A stretch of 64,000 nt of DNA from Sinonovacula constricta (taxonomy: Eukaryota; Mollusca; Bivalvia; Cardiida; Solecurtidae), in NCBI GenBank assembly GCA_007844125.1, contig CM017569.1:10382519-10446518 (forward strand). Direction: 5' to 3'. A model generated the notes under the pieces. It was not told the DNA's origin. It did not search any database and saw nothing but the letters and a program-made list of their open reading frames with translations. Position numbers and translations under genes: made by a program. Below are positions 14,101 to 63,654 of this stretch, piece by piece; positions within the stretch are counted from its first letter, which is position 1, and each line of letters begins with the position of its first letter.

Positions 14101-15904
14101 AACACATTATCAAAGGTTAACTGCATTTATAAACGGTGGATTTAATGTAATAATGAAAATAACCCGGATTTACACGAACAGTATGCGTCTGTAACGGAAT
14201 CTAGGCCGATCGTCATGTGCACAGTGTGTGGCTTCTCGCTCTTTCGTTGTGATTGGAAAACACAAGAATTAACGTCAAGTTCTTCCTTCGATCTAAAAGT
14301 CAACCTGACTGAATGAATGTAAGATTCATTTGCGTATCGTCTGGCTTGAATTATTTGCCGAAGTGACGATTTTCTTAGCATAAAATGCTCACCAAAGTTC
14401 GCTGGTAGATCGCTTAAACAGGCAGCCATGTTTGTTGACAAAGGGTCCTACTAGGATTAACATCCGATTAAAATATGGTGCAGAGTATACTTTAACATTA
14501 ACATTTTATAGCATTTCAAATCTGGTGTTAATTGCAATAATTATAGGTAGAGTTTGCTCCAATTACCTTTCAACAAGGAAGATGCCGCATAGGTGCGAAA
14601 TGTATTGCTTTAATTTTTAAACCTCCCGCTTTTGTTATTATGGATATTCCACATTAGGTGTTAATTATATGTTTTGATCAAGACAAATAATAACCACTTC
14701 AATCTTCAACACATTCTTTTCAACTGCACCTGTGTTATTCAATTTTCTTACCGACAAAACATAGAAAACATTTATCGCTTTAATTGTGTTTATTTTCAAA
14801 GCAGTCATAATTATTTGACATATCTCGCTCACAAACGATAATACATTGGTCATGCTTTGTAATTTATGTTTAAATGTTCATATCTTAATATTTCATACAA
14901 GTAACGCACACAATATTTAGTACATACAATAATATTTTCATTGGAGATGATGTGAATTGTATTGACACATGTTATTGTTGTTTATGCCTCTATCAACGAA
15001 TTGTTGATATATATTATGTAATATAGGAATACATATATACATTAAAATCGTTTTTTATGTCTTTGTGGTGTCTTTGTGGTGTCTTTGTGGTGTCTTTGTA
15101 TGTCTTTGTTGTGTCTTTGCATGTCTTTTGCAGTGTTTCGTAGGACTGTTGACAATAGAGTATTGACCCGATCGACGATAAGATGTCCAAGGTTATCAGA
15201 TAGTCGGTCACGTGACTCAGGTGGGCGGAGCAATCTACCCGCGAGCGTAATGTTAATTACAGCGAGAACCCATTGCTATGGTAGGCGTGGCTACAGCCCA
15301 TCAGAGGAAGGGTCAATTTTCAATGCCTTGAACACTTAAAAAGCCTTAAAAGGCAATATATCTCTTGTCCTTGTATGAAAATGATGTAGGCATTTGTACG
15401 CCCCCATCAAAAATGAGTTTTTGTCCATATACCGCAACATTACTGTTTAAAAGAAAATGTTTTTTCAATACATATTACTATTAGCAAATAGATTTAAACT
15501 AAAAGGACATTTCAAATAAGTGCCATCAAGAGAGAAATTTCAGAGAAATTGTAAGCTGACCTTCAAATTTAAATATGATTTATCAGTTTACTATGAACAT
15601 CTTTAATTATTATTTTCTCATTTATTTTATTTTTTTAGGAGAATGACATCTTCTGTTTCCAGTACCATGTGTTGTATAATATTTACAATTGGATTATATT
15701 CAGGCTGACTGTTGTTTAAACATGACATGAATTCAAAGTTCAGAGACTACATGACAAGGATGTGTTTGTTTCTACTTTCAGGATTGTACCATACCAAGGC
15801 TGTATGTGAAACATGCAACACCAAATGCTCCCCCAAATCAGATTATGGCAAGAAATTTGGACACAGGAGAATTTTGTGCAGTTAATAGTCTACCTCAGGT
15901 ATAA
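1973..15904 (+). CDS. Cysteine-containing leucine-rich-repeat protein, FBXL/AMN1-like (3' part, 8 exons)
   Basis: Exons: 1973-2127, 2467-2546, 3316-3364, 3743-3979, 9499-9720, 10474-10629, 11376-11558, 15782-15904. They join in one frame of about 400 residues and the start codon lies before the window. The product is a chain of LRR_CC repeats: LNVHGCSRLSGDAI, LEDLDLSYCSRL, LNLSACVSPELTDQGI, LDLSGLTFVDDDIL, ISLKGCREVTDNGV, VVLSGINKLTDKSI, IYISGCAHISPAAV. Several repeats are made only when exons are joined, which supports the splice sites. Such proteins form curved horseshoes that bind partners; in FBXL proteins they present substrates to an SCF ubiquitin ligase. No F-box is visible here, so any ubiquitin role is inference. 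The tail after the last repeat (YVKHATPNAPPNQ...) is unrecognised. I do not assign an ortholog. Confidence 0.85.
2467..2546 (+). CDS. LRR gene exon b
   Basis: Acceptor TTCTTAG, donor AA|GTAAGA. It encodes EELDTQLNQINDECLAAVAK and MCPNLK, the helical half of an LRR. It ends in phase 2; the split AA|G lysine is completed by the next exon. Confidence 0.85.
2547..3315. other. LRR intron; possible old SINE scrap
   Basis: Mostly AT-rich. The stretch near 3090-3190 is more complex (ACTGTGGTTCATACCC, GGTGAAAGGCCGAGGAGTC) and looks like a decayed tRNA-related repeat on the minus strand, but no full A box plus B box pair can be shown. Confidence 0.35.
3316..3364 (+). CDS. LRR gene exon c (49 bp)
   Basis: Acceptor TTATTTCAG, donor AAG|GTAAAT. 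It encodes the beta-strand half LNVHGCSRLSGDAIIK. Joined to exon b it gives CPNLKKLNVHGCSRL, a textbook LRR_CC junction. Short, but well supported by phase and homology. Confidence 0.85.
3365..3742. other. LRR intron, nothing recognised
   Basis: AT-rich intron ending in the acceptor CCTCCCATCAG. No other content is seen. Confidence 0.5.
3743..3979 (+). CDS. LRR gene exon d
   Basis: 79 whole codons, phase 0 at both ends, donor CAG|GTAGGC. It carries LEDLDLSYCSRLSSLP, then a longer irregular repeat (SLWTLPQSLTCISLCGIFLD) and LRSLRSAKLAGISCLTDSTL. It is GC-richer than the surrounding intron, as expected for coding DNA. An open frame reads on past the donor into a SINE-like sequence and is not coding there. 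Confidence 0.88.
4055..4125 (+). mobile_element. tRNA-derived SINE head (pol III A and B boxes)
   Basis: TGGCCAAGCGG at 4062-4072 matches the pol III A box, and GGTTTAAGTCC at 4105-4115 is a near B box, 43 bp apart, as in a tRNA gene. The flanks do not pair as an acceptor stem (ATGGCTA against TTTGGCT), so this is not a working tRNA gene. A tRNA-derived SINE or tRNA pseudogene fits best. The body may run on to about 4180. Confidence 0.6.
4744..7200 (+). mobile_element. Degenerate non-LTR retrotransposon (LINE), reverse transcriptase region
   Basis: Pieces of one ORF2-like protein lie in order in several frames. 4744-5222: the linker before the RT with PWWDKECDQAKYTKYAAL and ANPNRFWSIL-like text (ADPNRFWSIL). 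5214-5495: RT fingers, TGLDVIGAEFYKN and NWAESSIVPIHKSGPR. About 5500-5850: broken palm text such as LYVDFECAFNGLIQWK and QAGFRK. 5908-6195: palm catalytic box YADD at 6049-6060 followed by WGMSINQSKTEI. 6370-6480: a C-terminal piece (LFDSMVKPILVY). Frameshifts and stops make it inactive, and no endonuclease domain is seen, so it is 5' truncated. A CR1/L2/Jockey-type clade is likely but not decided. It sits in the 5.5-kb LRR intron, sense to the gene. Confidence 0.88.
7201..9498. other. LRR intron, no recognised content
   Basis: The start (GGGCCTAAGGCCTTTAGG near 7280) may be the 3' untranslated tail of the LINE. The rest is AT-rich with no exon, RNA or clear repeat that I can support. Confidence 0.4.
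9499..9720 (+). CDS. LRR gene exon e
   Basis: Acceptor TTTTTTTGCAG, donor TCT|GTGAGT, 74 codons, phase 0 at both ends. It encodes LNLSACVSPELTDQGI, ITKHCIHLESLALGLMHVTC and RFKQLTLSVKS, i.e. two to three LRRs. Confidence 0.88.
9721..10473. other. LRR intron with SINE-like remnants
   Basis: Apart from the SINE-tail-like piece at 9861-9930, the stretch 10028-10170 is more complex than its surroundings and may be another old repeat, but I cannot name it. Confidence 0.35.
9861..9930 (+). mobile_element. SINE 3'-tail-like fragment
   Basis: AGCGCTGTATGACCTTTCAA then GTGTCGGTGTGCCGTAAAACCCCAAATTCAAA. This ending (…GCCGTAAAACCCCAA plus a short A/T-rich tail) resembles the tail shared by many molluscan SINE-like repeats as I recall them. 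No A or B box is seen just upstream, so it is a fragment. Confidence 0.4.
10474..10629 (+). CDS. LRR gene exon f
   Basis: Acceptor CTTTCCAG, donor GAA|GTAAGT, 52 codons, phase 0. It encodes NIENLDLSGLTFVDDDIL and LTRISLKGCRE. The last repeat is completed by the next exon (…KGCRE|VTDNGV…). Confidence 0.9.
10630..11375. other. LRR intron, nothing recognised
   Basis: AT-rich, ends in TTTTTTTTCTTACCAAG. No repeat or gene seen. Confidence 0.5.
11376..11558 (+). CDS. LRR gene exon g
   Basis: 61 codons, phase 0, donor GTG|GTATGC. It encodes VTDNGVCTLARCCPLTMVVL, the repeat SGINKLTDKSIFALANSC, and YLEEIYISGCAHISPAAV. The acceptor is AAG preceded by a T-rich tract. Confidence 0.9.
11735..12430. repeat. 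Internally duplicated intron block
   Basis: A segment near 12070-12180 (GAGATGTGTCAGAGGGGAAC, then CTGCACTGCCATTGGTCAGT, then CACCCTAATC) recurs diverged at about 12305-12425 (GTTGTCATAGGGGAAGAGA, CTGCACTGCCATTTGTCAAT, GCTCTAATCG), about 240 bp apart. GC is higher than in the nearby intron. It contains the small perfect hairpin CTATTGTC/GACAATAG near 11778-11797. It is probably an old unclassified repeat, and the 14-bp minisatellite follows directly. Confidence 0.5.
12437..12594. repeat. 14-bp minisatellite (TGCACTGATCCCAC)n
   Basis: About 11.3 units of TGCACTGATCCCAC with single-base variants. Because 3 x 14 = 42, an antisense open frame repeats every 14 codons (VQWDQC...); that frame is an artefact of the repeat and not a gene. 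Confidence 0.95.
12600..14140. other. LRR intron, AT-rich
   Basis: Up to about 12790 the sequence is fairly GC-rich and probably belongs to the block before the minisatellite. After that it is AT-rich. I looked here for the missing CxH half of the minus-strand SWIM-like gene and did not find a convincing exon. Confidence 0.4.
14163..14429 (-). CDS. Probable first coding exon of a SWIM-zinc-finger-like gene, nested antisense
   Basis: The ATG at 14429-14427 sits in a strong Kozak context (AACAAACATGGCTG). The protein starts MAACLSDLPANFGEHF and goes through RKSSLRQIIQARRYANES, YIHSVRLTF and HTVHMTIGLDSVTDAYCSC to about residue 89. The order (basic helix, YIHSVRL, a K-rich turn, a TVHMTI strand, then DAYCSCKSG) looks like the front half of a SWIM zinc finger (CxCxnCxH), found in many animal proteins linked to DDE-transposase or YqaJ-nuclease families; this likeness is from memory. 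The second half (CxH) is missing, and stops follow at 14142. Candidate donors are T|GTAAAT (after 14174) and GG|GTTATT, so the 3' boundary is uncertain. It may be a live nested gene or a transposon-derived relic. No downstream exon was identified. Confidence 0.5.
15059..15128. repeat. 11-bp minisatellite (GTCTTTGTGGT)n
   Basis: About six units, the first three near perfect and the later ones varied (GTATGTCTTTGTTGTG). They lie directly before the GC-rich block at 15130. Confidence 0.9.
15207..15230. promoter_or_regulatory. GTCACGTGAC palindrome plus GGGCGGAG
   Basis: A perfect 10-bp palindrome GTCACGTGAC (15207-15216) equals the CLEAR/E-box consensus for MiT/TFE-type bHLH factors. It is followed within 8 bp by GGGCGGAG, a GC-box-like site. 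It lies inside the only GC-rich island of the intron, about 780 bp upstream of the minus-strand ATG. Promoter function is inferred. Confidence 0.45.
15782..15904 (+). CDS. LRR gene last exon h with stop
   Basis: Acceptor TCTACTTTCAG. 40 codons then TAA at 15902-15904. It encodes DCTIPRLYVKHATPN, PPNQIMARNLDTGEF and CAVNSLPQV, a non-LRR tail. The stop overlaps a good donor (CAG|GTATAA), so a further small exon cannot be ruled out. Confidence 0.75.
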   Translation, partial: DCTIPRLYVKHATPNAPPNQIMARNLDTGEFCAVNSLPQV

Positions 15905-16866
15905 CTTGTAAAACACGTCCTGCTACATCTCTTTATAACCATTATAACTGTCAAGTTATGGAAAATGTGTTCAGCTTTTGTAGTACAGTGCAGTTGTACT
16001 GCTTATATACTAATAACTTGGCAGCGAATAGTGCAAGTCCTGATTGGAGAAGCTTTTAGAAGATCCTAACATTTTGTTAAAGCCTAGACCTATAATTGTT
16101 GATTCCTAGACATTTAAAGTGTTGTTTTTTTTCTCTTGGAAATTTTGGCCAGAAAAGTGTTTTGGTTTGTTCAAATCTTCCTTTTTAGTGACATAAATGT
16201 CTTTTTAAGAATTGGTTTTAGAAAGTAAACATAGATTCTTGATTTCAAATTTGTTATTTACGTGTTGGTAAGATAATTAACAAAAATATATTCCTTATAA
16301 AGAGATCTCATGACAATGTTAATTAAATTATTAATTTTGATTAGATTTTAATAATCACCTCATTATATTTTGTGACACTGTTCAAGTTATTTTATTGCCA
16401 TAATCTATATTACTATTTAATTTACCTTTTTTGTTAAATGTTATATATTTCCTTTTTCAAAAATGTATTTATTAATTTGCAACCAAACAATAAATATAAA
16501 GTATGAAATGTATGAACAGCATAAGGAAACTTTTTAAAATGCATTATATTTACTTTAAAATAATGATATAAAAGTTTTTTTTTTGTAGTTAATATTGTAA
16601 TGGATCATCAATAAACACAAACAAAAGGGAATTCAGTCAAAATTACAAAATTACCTTTTTTAAAAAATTATACTCAGTTTTGTTTTCTAAGTGTAAAGTT
16701 TTAAATGCCTAGTGGACCACATTATTTTTAATAGTATATTCAAAGATATGTTCACATTTAGTTATTGCTGTGTTTTCAATATGGCTTTCACATTTTTAAG
16801 CTCACCTGTGTGCTCAAGGGGAGTTTTTGTGATACTGCTTTGTCCATCCTCTGTCGTCAACATTTT
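15905..16866 (+). other. Putative 3' UTR and downstream flank
   Basis: Non-coding, AT-rich. It contains the two candidate poly(A) signals given separately; nothing else is recognised. Confidence 0.45.
16489..16494 (+). terminator. Candidate poly(A) signal AATAAA (second copy at 16610)
   Basis: AATAAA at 16489-16494 and again at 16610-16615, about 590 and 710 bp after the LRR stop codon. Chance matches are common in such AT-rich DNA. Confidence 0.3.
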
Positions 16867-17625
16867 AGCTTGTGAACACCCTAGAGGCTACAGTTTTTAT
16901 CCAGTCTTCATCAAACTTGATCAGAATATTTGTCTGCATGAAGTCTTGGATGAGTTCATAACTAGGTCACAGTGGGCTTAAAAAGTAAGTCACAAGGTCA
17001 GATTTTAGAAGAAGCTTGTGAACACACAAGAGGCCCAATTTATGGCCCAATCTTCACCAAACTTGATCAGAATATTTGCCTGCATGAAATCTTGGATGAG
17101 TTCATAACTGGGTCACATGGGTCAATAAGTAGGTCAATAGGTCAAATCTTAAAAAAAGCTTGTGGACACACTAGAGACCATATTTATCACCCAATCTTAA
17201 CCAAACCTGGTCAGAAAGTTTGTTTGCATGAAATCTCGGATGAGTTCGTTATTGGGTCACGTGGGGTCAAAAAAGAGGTCAATAGGTCAAATCTTAGTAA
17301 AAAGCATGTAAACACTAGAGGCCACATTCATAGCCCAATCTTCACCAAACTTGATCAGGTTGTTTGTCTGCATGAAATCTTGGATAAGTATATTATTGGG
17401 TCAGGTGGGGTCAAAAAGTAGGTCACTAGGTCACACTTTAGAAAAACCCTTGAGAAAACACTTAGAGGCCACATTGATGGCCCAATCTTCACCAAACTTG
17501 GCCAGAATATTTGCCAGTATGAAATCTTACATAGTGGGTTATGTGGATTTTGTAGAAAATGTTATCAACCCAGTGGCCACACTAATGGTCCAATCTCCAC
17601 CAAAGATTTCTAAAGTAAAAAACTC
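16866..17625. repeat. ~145-bp tandem repeat array
   Basis: Five to six copies. The unit runs TGTGAACACACTAGAGGCC, then CCAATCTTCACCAAACTTG, then GATCAGAATATTTGCCTGC, then ATGAAATCTTGGATGAGTTC, then TGGGTCACATGGGGTCAAAA, then GTAGGTCAATAGGTCAAAT. Copy starts lie near 16873, 17017, 17161, 17308, 17453 and 17569. Part of the array keeps an open frame for 149 codons (16972-17421) that repeats KLDQNICLHEILDEFI every ~48 residues; it is a read-through of the repeat. I recall the same wording as very common in bivalves. Confidence 0.9.
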
Positions 17626-20600
17626 TTAATTACTTGATGCCAGATTTGAGCCTACTAAAAGCCTGTGTCATCAGGTGCGCAATTAAATGCCATCATGCCC
17701 CTCTTTTTAAGATACCTGATATATAGTTGGTTAATGGTGCCACCTGATATTATTTTGGTGTCATTCTTTGATATGTTCACTACAAATACTACAACCTAAT
17801 TATAAAGATTTAAATGTTTTTTTATTTGTCTCCATGATAACAGTTGTTTTGCTTCAATGACGTAGTAAATAATTGTTTCATGTAAATCAATTTAGCTGAA
17901 TGCAGTGTCAGGAATAAATTAAATGACTTATGGGGTAGTAATCAATAATATTTTTAACTTTTTAAAAAGTGGGTCGAAAACTGTGGTAAGTTTTTTTTTT
18001 CAAGAATATTCATATTTCCTCTTCTTTTCCTATTTTTCATTTCAAACAAAAATATTATGATACACTTAACTGTTAAATAAGCTAAAATGTTTTTATTAAA
18101 TAATTGAAATTAAACCTTAAGATAGTAGAGGAATGTTATTTTTCTGTTTTTGTTACCATGGCAACATGATTAAGTAATATTTTCATAAGGGAAGTGCATA
18201 TAATGTATTTGTATTTTTCTGCAGCATTGTTCCATTTTCAACATAACATTCTTTTCCTGCCATATAATGATTTGAAAATAAAGTTATAAGAAAGTAAAAG
18301 TATTTAATAACATAATTGTTAATTTTTAAAATATTGATGCACAGATTTTAGATATTTTCTTTTTTTCCATTTTTGATTGCCTACAAGACTTACTATTTTT
18401 TAATATATTTGTTTCCTGTCATAGAAAAATAATAACACCAAATTCCTGACTAAGTTTTACTTTTGCATTTTTTGGCCTCTCAAAATATGTGCATACAATC
18501 ACATTTAAAAATAAAAAAGAACCCATATGATAACAGTTCCTTTAGCCAAATAAATTTTGCACAGAATTCTCCTCAAATCCCTAATTCATGGGCCTTTTAG
18601 TTCCAGAAAATGGCTATTTATAAGCAAATGTTTTGTTTTGCATTACCAAAGCAACAAGTAACAAAAGTTTAATTTTAAACCTCAATTTATGATTTCCAAG
18701 TTGACATGAACAACATATAAATGTTTAAGGAAAGTCCATGACTATGCATGCCATACCCAATATTGGATTTTTTGGTGTTTACTGAGAAATGCTCTTAAAA
18801 TTATAATAATCTTTTATTGTTGAAAGGTTAAATTTCAAATAGAAAAAATAAAAATTGATTGAAAAACCTGAACCAAATTAAAGATTTTTTTTAAATCTCC
18901 TTTAGCTTGTCTCCAAATAAATAAGAATAAAATAATTGTTCATTCAGACAATAATTCATCTCAATGTGTTACCAGTACTTTACTTTGATACATTGTACCT
19001 TACCTTACCCATATAACACTGTCATTGGCTGTTAATAATAGTAAACTTAAAAAAAAACTTTAAGAATACCTGTGTTTTAGTGTGCGCATCTCACGTATTT
19101 AGATAAGTTGATTGTCAGTAATTTAGGCCTAACTTCAGATTACATCTGTAGATATTTGTAAATCATCTCACTAAATATGCAAAGGTCTCAACTGATTTAG
19201 TTTTGCTGAATTATTATATAAAAAATCTCGTTATTTAATAATAATACTTTGCTTCTAGGAAAGATCTGTAGGCATGGTTTGTATTAAATAAAGGATAACT
19301 CATGTTAGCACTAAGCTTTGTAAGCCTTACATTGTCTCCCTTATACTACTAATTATATTAGATTAAAATGTTATAACTGCTTTTTTCATTTATCACAAAG
19401 CTTGTTTTGTTCAGTCAAAATCCAGATGTACCTGTATGTGCTTTATGATTTAACCTGATACAACTCATTATAATTTGTTTTGGTTTATTTACACTATTAA
19501 TTATTACACAGTTATTTGCTTATACTTCTGCATAGCATATTTTTCTGTGTTTGTTACAATCTTTATTGATAATAAATTGTATTATAATTTTTAACAGTTG
19601 TTGTTGATACGTTTTCTTTATATATTTTAAAGTAATCTGTATTATAGATTGTTATATGAAATAAATAGTTGATACAACTTTTGTGTGTGTTTTCATTCAG
19701 TAAATCTGATTTAGTGCTGTAATGAGTGATATTTTGTTTAAATCTAAGTTTAATGAACAATGTGACCCCTCGAATCTAACAGCCGTTTTGGCAAATGCAA
19801 AACAAAACGTCCTTTAAGACAAAGGCTTAATCAGAATGTCAACATTGCAGACAGGGATTAAGCTATCTATTAACATCTATCGAGATGTTACAATTTTAAC
19901 ATAGATGAATAAAATATAAGCTTATTCTATTTTGTCTTTCTGTTAGTGCATAGGAGCAAAGCTGTTTTTTTGTGTCTGGGACATACATTAATACACTAAC
20001 TTTATATTCTTTATTTATATTTGTCAACATTTAGCTTGCATTTAATACACTGATAAGTTCAAATGATTTATATATGTTTTATTTTATTGTTTATTATTTT
20101 TGCTAAATCTTCTGGATGATAAATTTAAAAGAGGATTATTACTTATTCATGATTTCGAAACATGTAAACAAGGGAGACAAATCTGCAACTATTACTCCCT
20201 ATTTATTTACCTTGATTACTGTGCCCTGAATGTTTTGGTTATTGTATGTAATGGATAACCTATAAAAAGGTTTATTATCTTTAGAAAGAATAATGTTTTC
20301 TTATTACAAGTTTGTATGCATTGATTCTGGTTTAATTTGGTAAGACAAAGACAAAATTGTCATTATTGTAGACAAAATATTACCGGAATGTAACAATAAA
20401 AGAAAGGTTTAACAAGAAAATCCTACTCTTTAAGAACATATAGATTTCTAAATATTGAGATATTTTAACTCCACTCTTTTCCGGTATATTTAAAAAGAAC
20501 CTTTATGGATTGTGAAAAGAAGCACGGCATAGTACTTAATTCCAAATAAAAAAGGTATAGGCCTAGTTGTATAGAATACAAAACATTTAGATACAAAACA

Positions 20601-21400
20601 AATGTTGTGGAACTTGTATCTAAAAGCATGTATACATATATGACGACATAGGAGACATCGTGTATATACAATAATTACACAGACATGGGCGCGCGCACGA
20701 ATACACGCACGCACACACCTTCACACACTCTCACATATGCTCCTCACATTCTTACAAAAGAGGGAAACTTAGAAAGTATTTTTCAACATATATGCATAGC
20801 GTTCATTTGTACTTATTTAGTTACAAAGGATGTAAACAATGGCAAAGACGTGTCTCCAACATACCAGTTTTCAAGATAATGTCTTCTAACTTTCATTAAT
20901 CTTTTACAAAGAAACACACAGGATATTCACAGTCTTATCTTCGTACACCGAGTCTTTCATAACAATAATTACAAATCCTTAACTCAAAAGGCAAACTGCT
21001 TTTTTTCTTCCTCTTTCTATTTAGAACAGTATTGATTGAGCAAGAAAAACGTTCAAAAGCTGCATATATTAAAAATGACATTAATATTTCGAAAATAGTG
21101 TTGTAAATGTTATAATAGTGACATCTATTTTATTATCGTGTATTTGTACGTATAATAATACATGTACACGTGATTCTACAGTAATTCCCCAACTAAATCT
21201 ACCAAATCTAATTTGCATGAAAATTGAACATTGTTTTCAACCCGCCAACTCATCAAATATTTATAGAGATTTACTGTTCAAACAACCAACATTTCTATGT
21301 TGTATGAAGCGGATCAATTTCACAGTCAGCCATACATGCTTTTTAGATTTGTTTCCATTTTTTAAATATATTTAGAATTTATTTTTGTTTTGTTTTTGTT
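17626..21400. other. Intergenic, AT-rich
   Basis: No exon, RNA gene or clear mobile element. Short CA/GT-rich and alternating GC stretches occur near 20688-20730 (GCGCGCGC, ACACGCACGCACACAC). The open frames here are short, compositionally like the rest and unconvincing. Confidence 0.45.
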
Positions 21401-22746
21401 GTGTGTGTTTTTTTTGTGTGGTTATTTTTCCGGGGTTATTGTTAGGGTCGCAAAACCTCAAAACTGTCAAAAGGTGTTGACTTTTTTTGGTTTGAGACAT
21501 TAGTCGCAGCTACATCGTTATTGTAAGTATGGCGAGCCGAGGTGTTGCGATTGACTTGCAGCTTCTCTTCGCGGAGAAAGATCACATGCAAATATCTGGA
21601 ATGAAACCATTTAACGATAATTACCTTTGTCACTATTGATAAGATTTTAATGCAACAAACGTTAATAAAATGAAAAGTATCGATAGAAGTCCGGACAGCA
21701 CATAGCCTACATAAAACAAAATCTGGCCATATATATTATTACGATTTTTAAGATTCCCTGAAGCTGTGTCTTGTTTAAAAATCCAAATGACTCGGTCATT
21801 TTCCCAATTGAGTGGAAAACAAATTGGGTTCTTTTTGTTTTGTTTGTCTTTAATTGATTTCCATGACCACCACTCCTTTTAATAGTAATAACCACATGAC
21901 GACTGAGTTACACTGACTTTGTAATATCTATGAGTGTAACCACAGCGTGCTTTCTAATAACAACAATCCGCATGCATGTATCGTGAGGTGAAACATGTTA
22001 TATTGAGAGAAGAGAGGAGGAGAAAAAGATCGATACACGATGCCAGCCCCAATGGCTAAGACAGGATATAGTGGAATTCCGACAGTCAATAGGAAATATG
22101 TTCACAGCTCTGTACTTTCGCAGGAATGATTCCTCTCATCGACGTAACGAAACAAGACATGTATCAATCTGAATCTCATGATAGACAGCAGTTCTAAATC
22201 AAACCAGCGAGTAACTGGGAATAATTTTCATCTTTTGAACGCAGTGAACAATATTGTGGCTACAGAAATCGCTGGAGTAGTTGGATTTTAAAAGGCTTCA
22301 AACGTGGGATGCTTGTGTAAGTTGTTTTCAGTGCCAGGCAAGAACTTACAAACACTTGTAGAGCAGCTGTTCATTCAGGAATGATAACAGTTTCAAGTAA
22401 ATTCGTTCGGATTTCACACATTTAAAAGCGTAGCAACTTGAGATACAGCGTTGCTGTTATTTCCCTACTACAAGACATATGATAACGTACGCTTTTAAAG
22501 GCTTTAGGTCTTATCTCGCGGACTCGACGAATTTCTGCTTCAAATAAGACTTTAATAGAACGTGCATAGGGGAAATTCTCGGGCAAAATAACTCAAACTA
22601 GATTGTCTGAACGATTAAAGAATCAATTTGTATACATAACTAAGTTCGAGCAATAACCGCATCCTCCTGGGTAAGTCTGCAGGAAGCACAGTCAGCATTG
22701 TCTCAGAGCTATAACCTTTCACCTCTGTGGATAGACAGTTGTCACC
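21401..22746 (+). promoter_or_regulatory. Probable promoter and 5' leader of the SLC6-like gene
   Basis: CpG and overall GC rise from about 21430, with complex, unrepetitive sequence up to the ATG. A purine tract (GAGAGAAGAGAGGAGGAGAA) lies at about 21999-22020. No convincing TATA box is seen. An in-frame TAG at 22732-22734 closes the frame above the ATG. A short ORF starts at 21531 (MASRGVAIDLQLLFAEKDHM, 36 codons in all); it could be an upstream exon or uORF but is unsupported. Confidence 0.45.

Positions 22747-63654
<40,908 letters not shown>

Larger units (their letters stand above)
14430..15781. other. Intron sequence upstream of the antisense exon, with a GC-richer block
   Basis: For the minus-strand gene this is 5' flank and may hold its promoter. 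15130-15340 is clearly GC-richer than its surroundings. The remainder is AT-rich with the acceptor TCTACTTTCAG at its end. Confidence 0.4.

Noticed and set aside
14430..14441. Earlier start (STNMAAC) for the minus-strand SWIM-like frame
   Set aside because: The upstream codon is TTG; the first ATG with strong Kozak context is at 14429.
17626..21400. Several 60-90-codon frames between the two genes
   Set aside because: Length and composition match chance in this AT-rich DNA; no motif, splice or homology support.
21531..21641. 36-codon ORF MASRGVAIDLQLLF... as a first exon of another gene
   Set aside because: Composition is protein-like, but no donor in frame and no partner exon is visible; kept only as a remark in the promoter entry.
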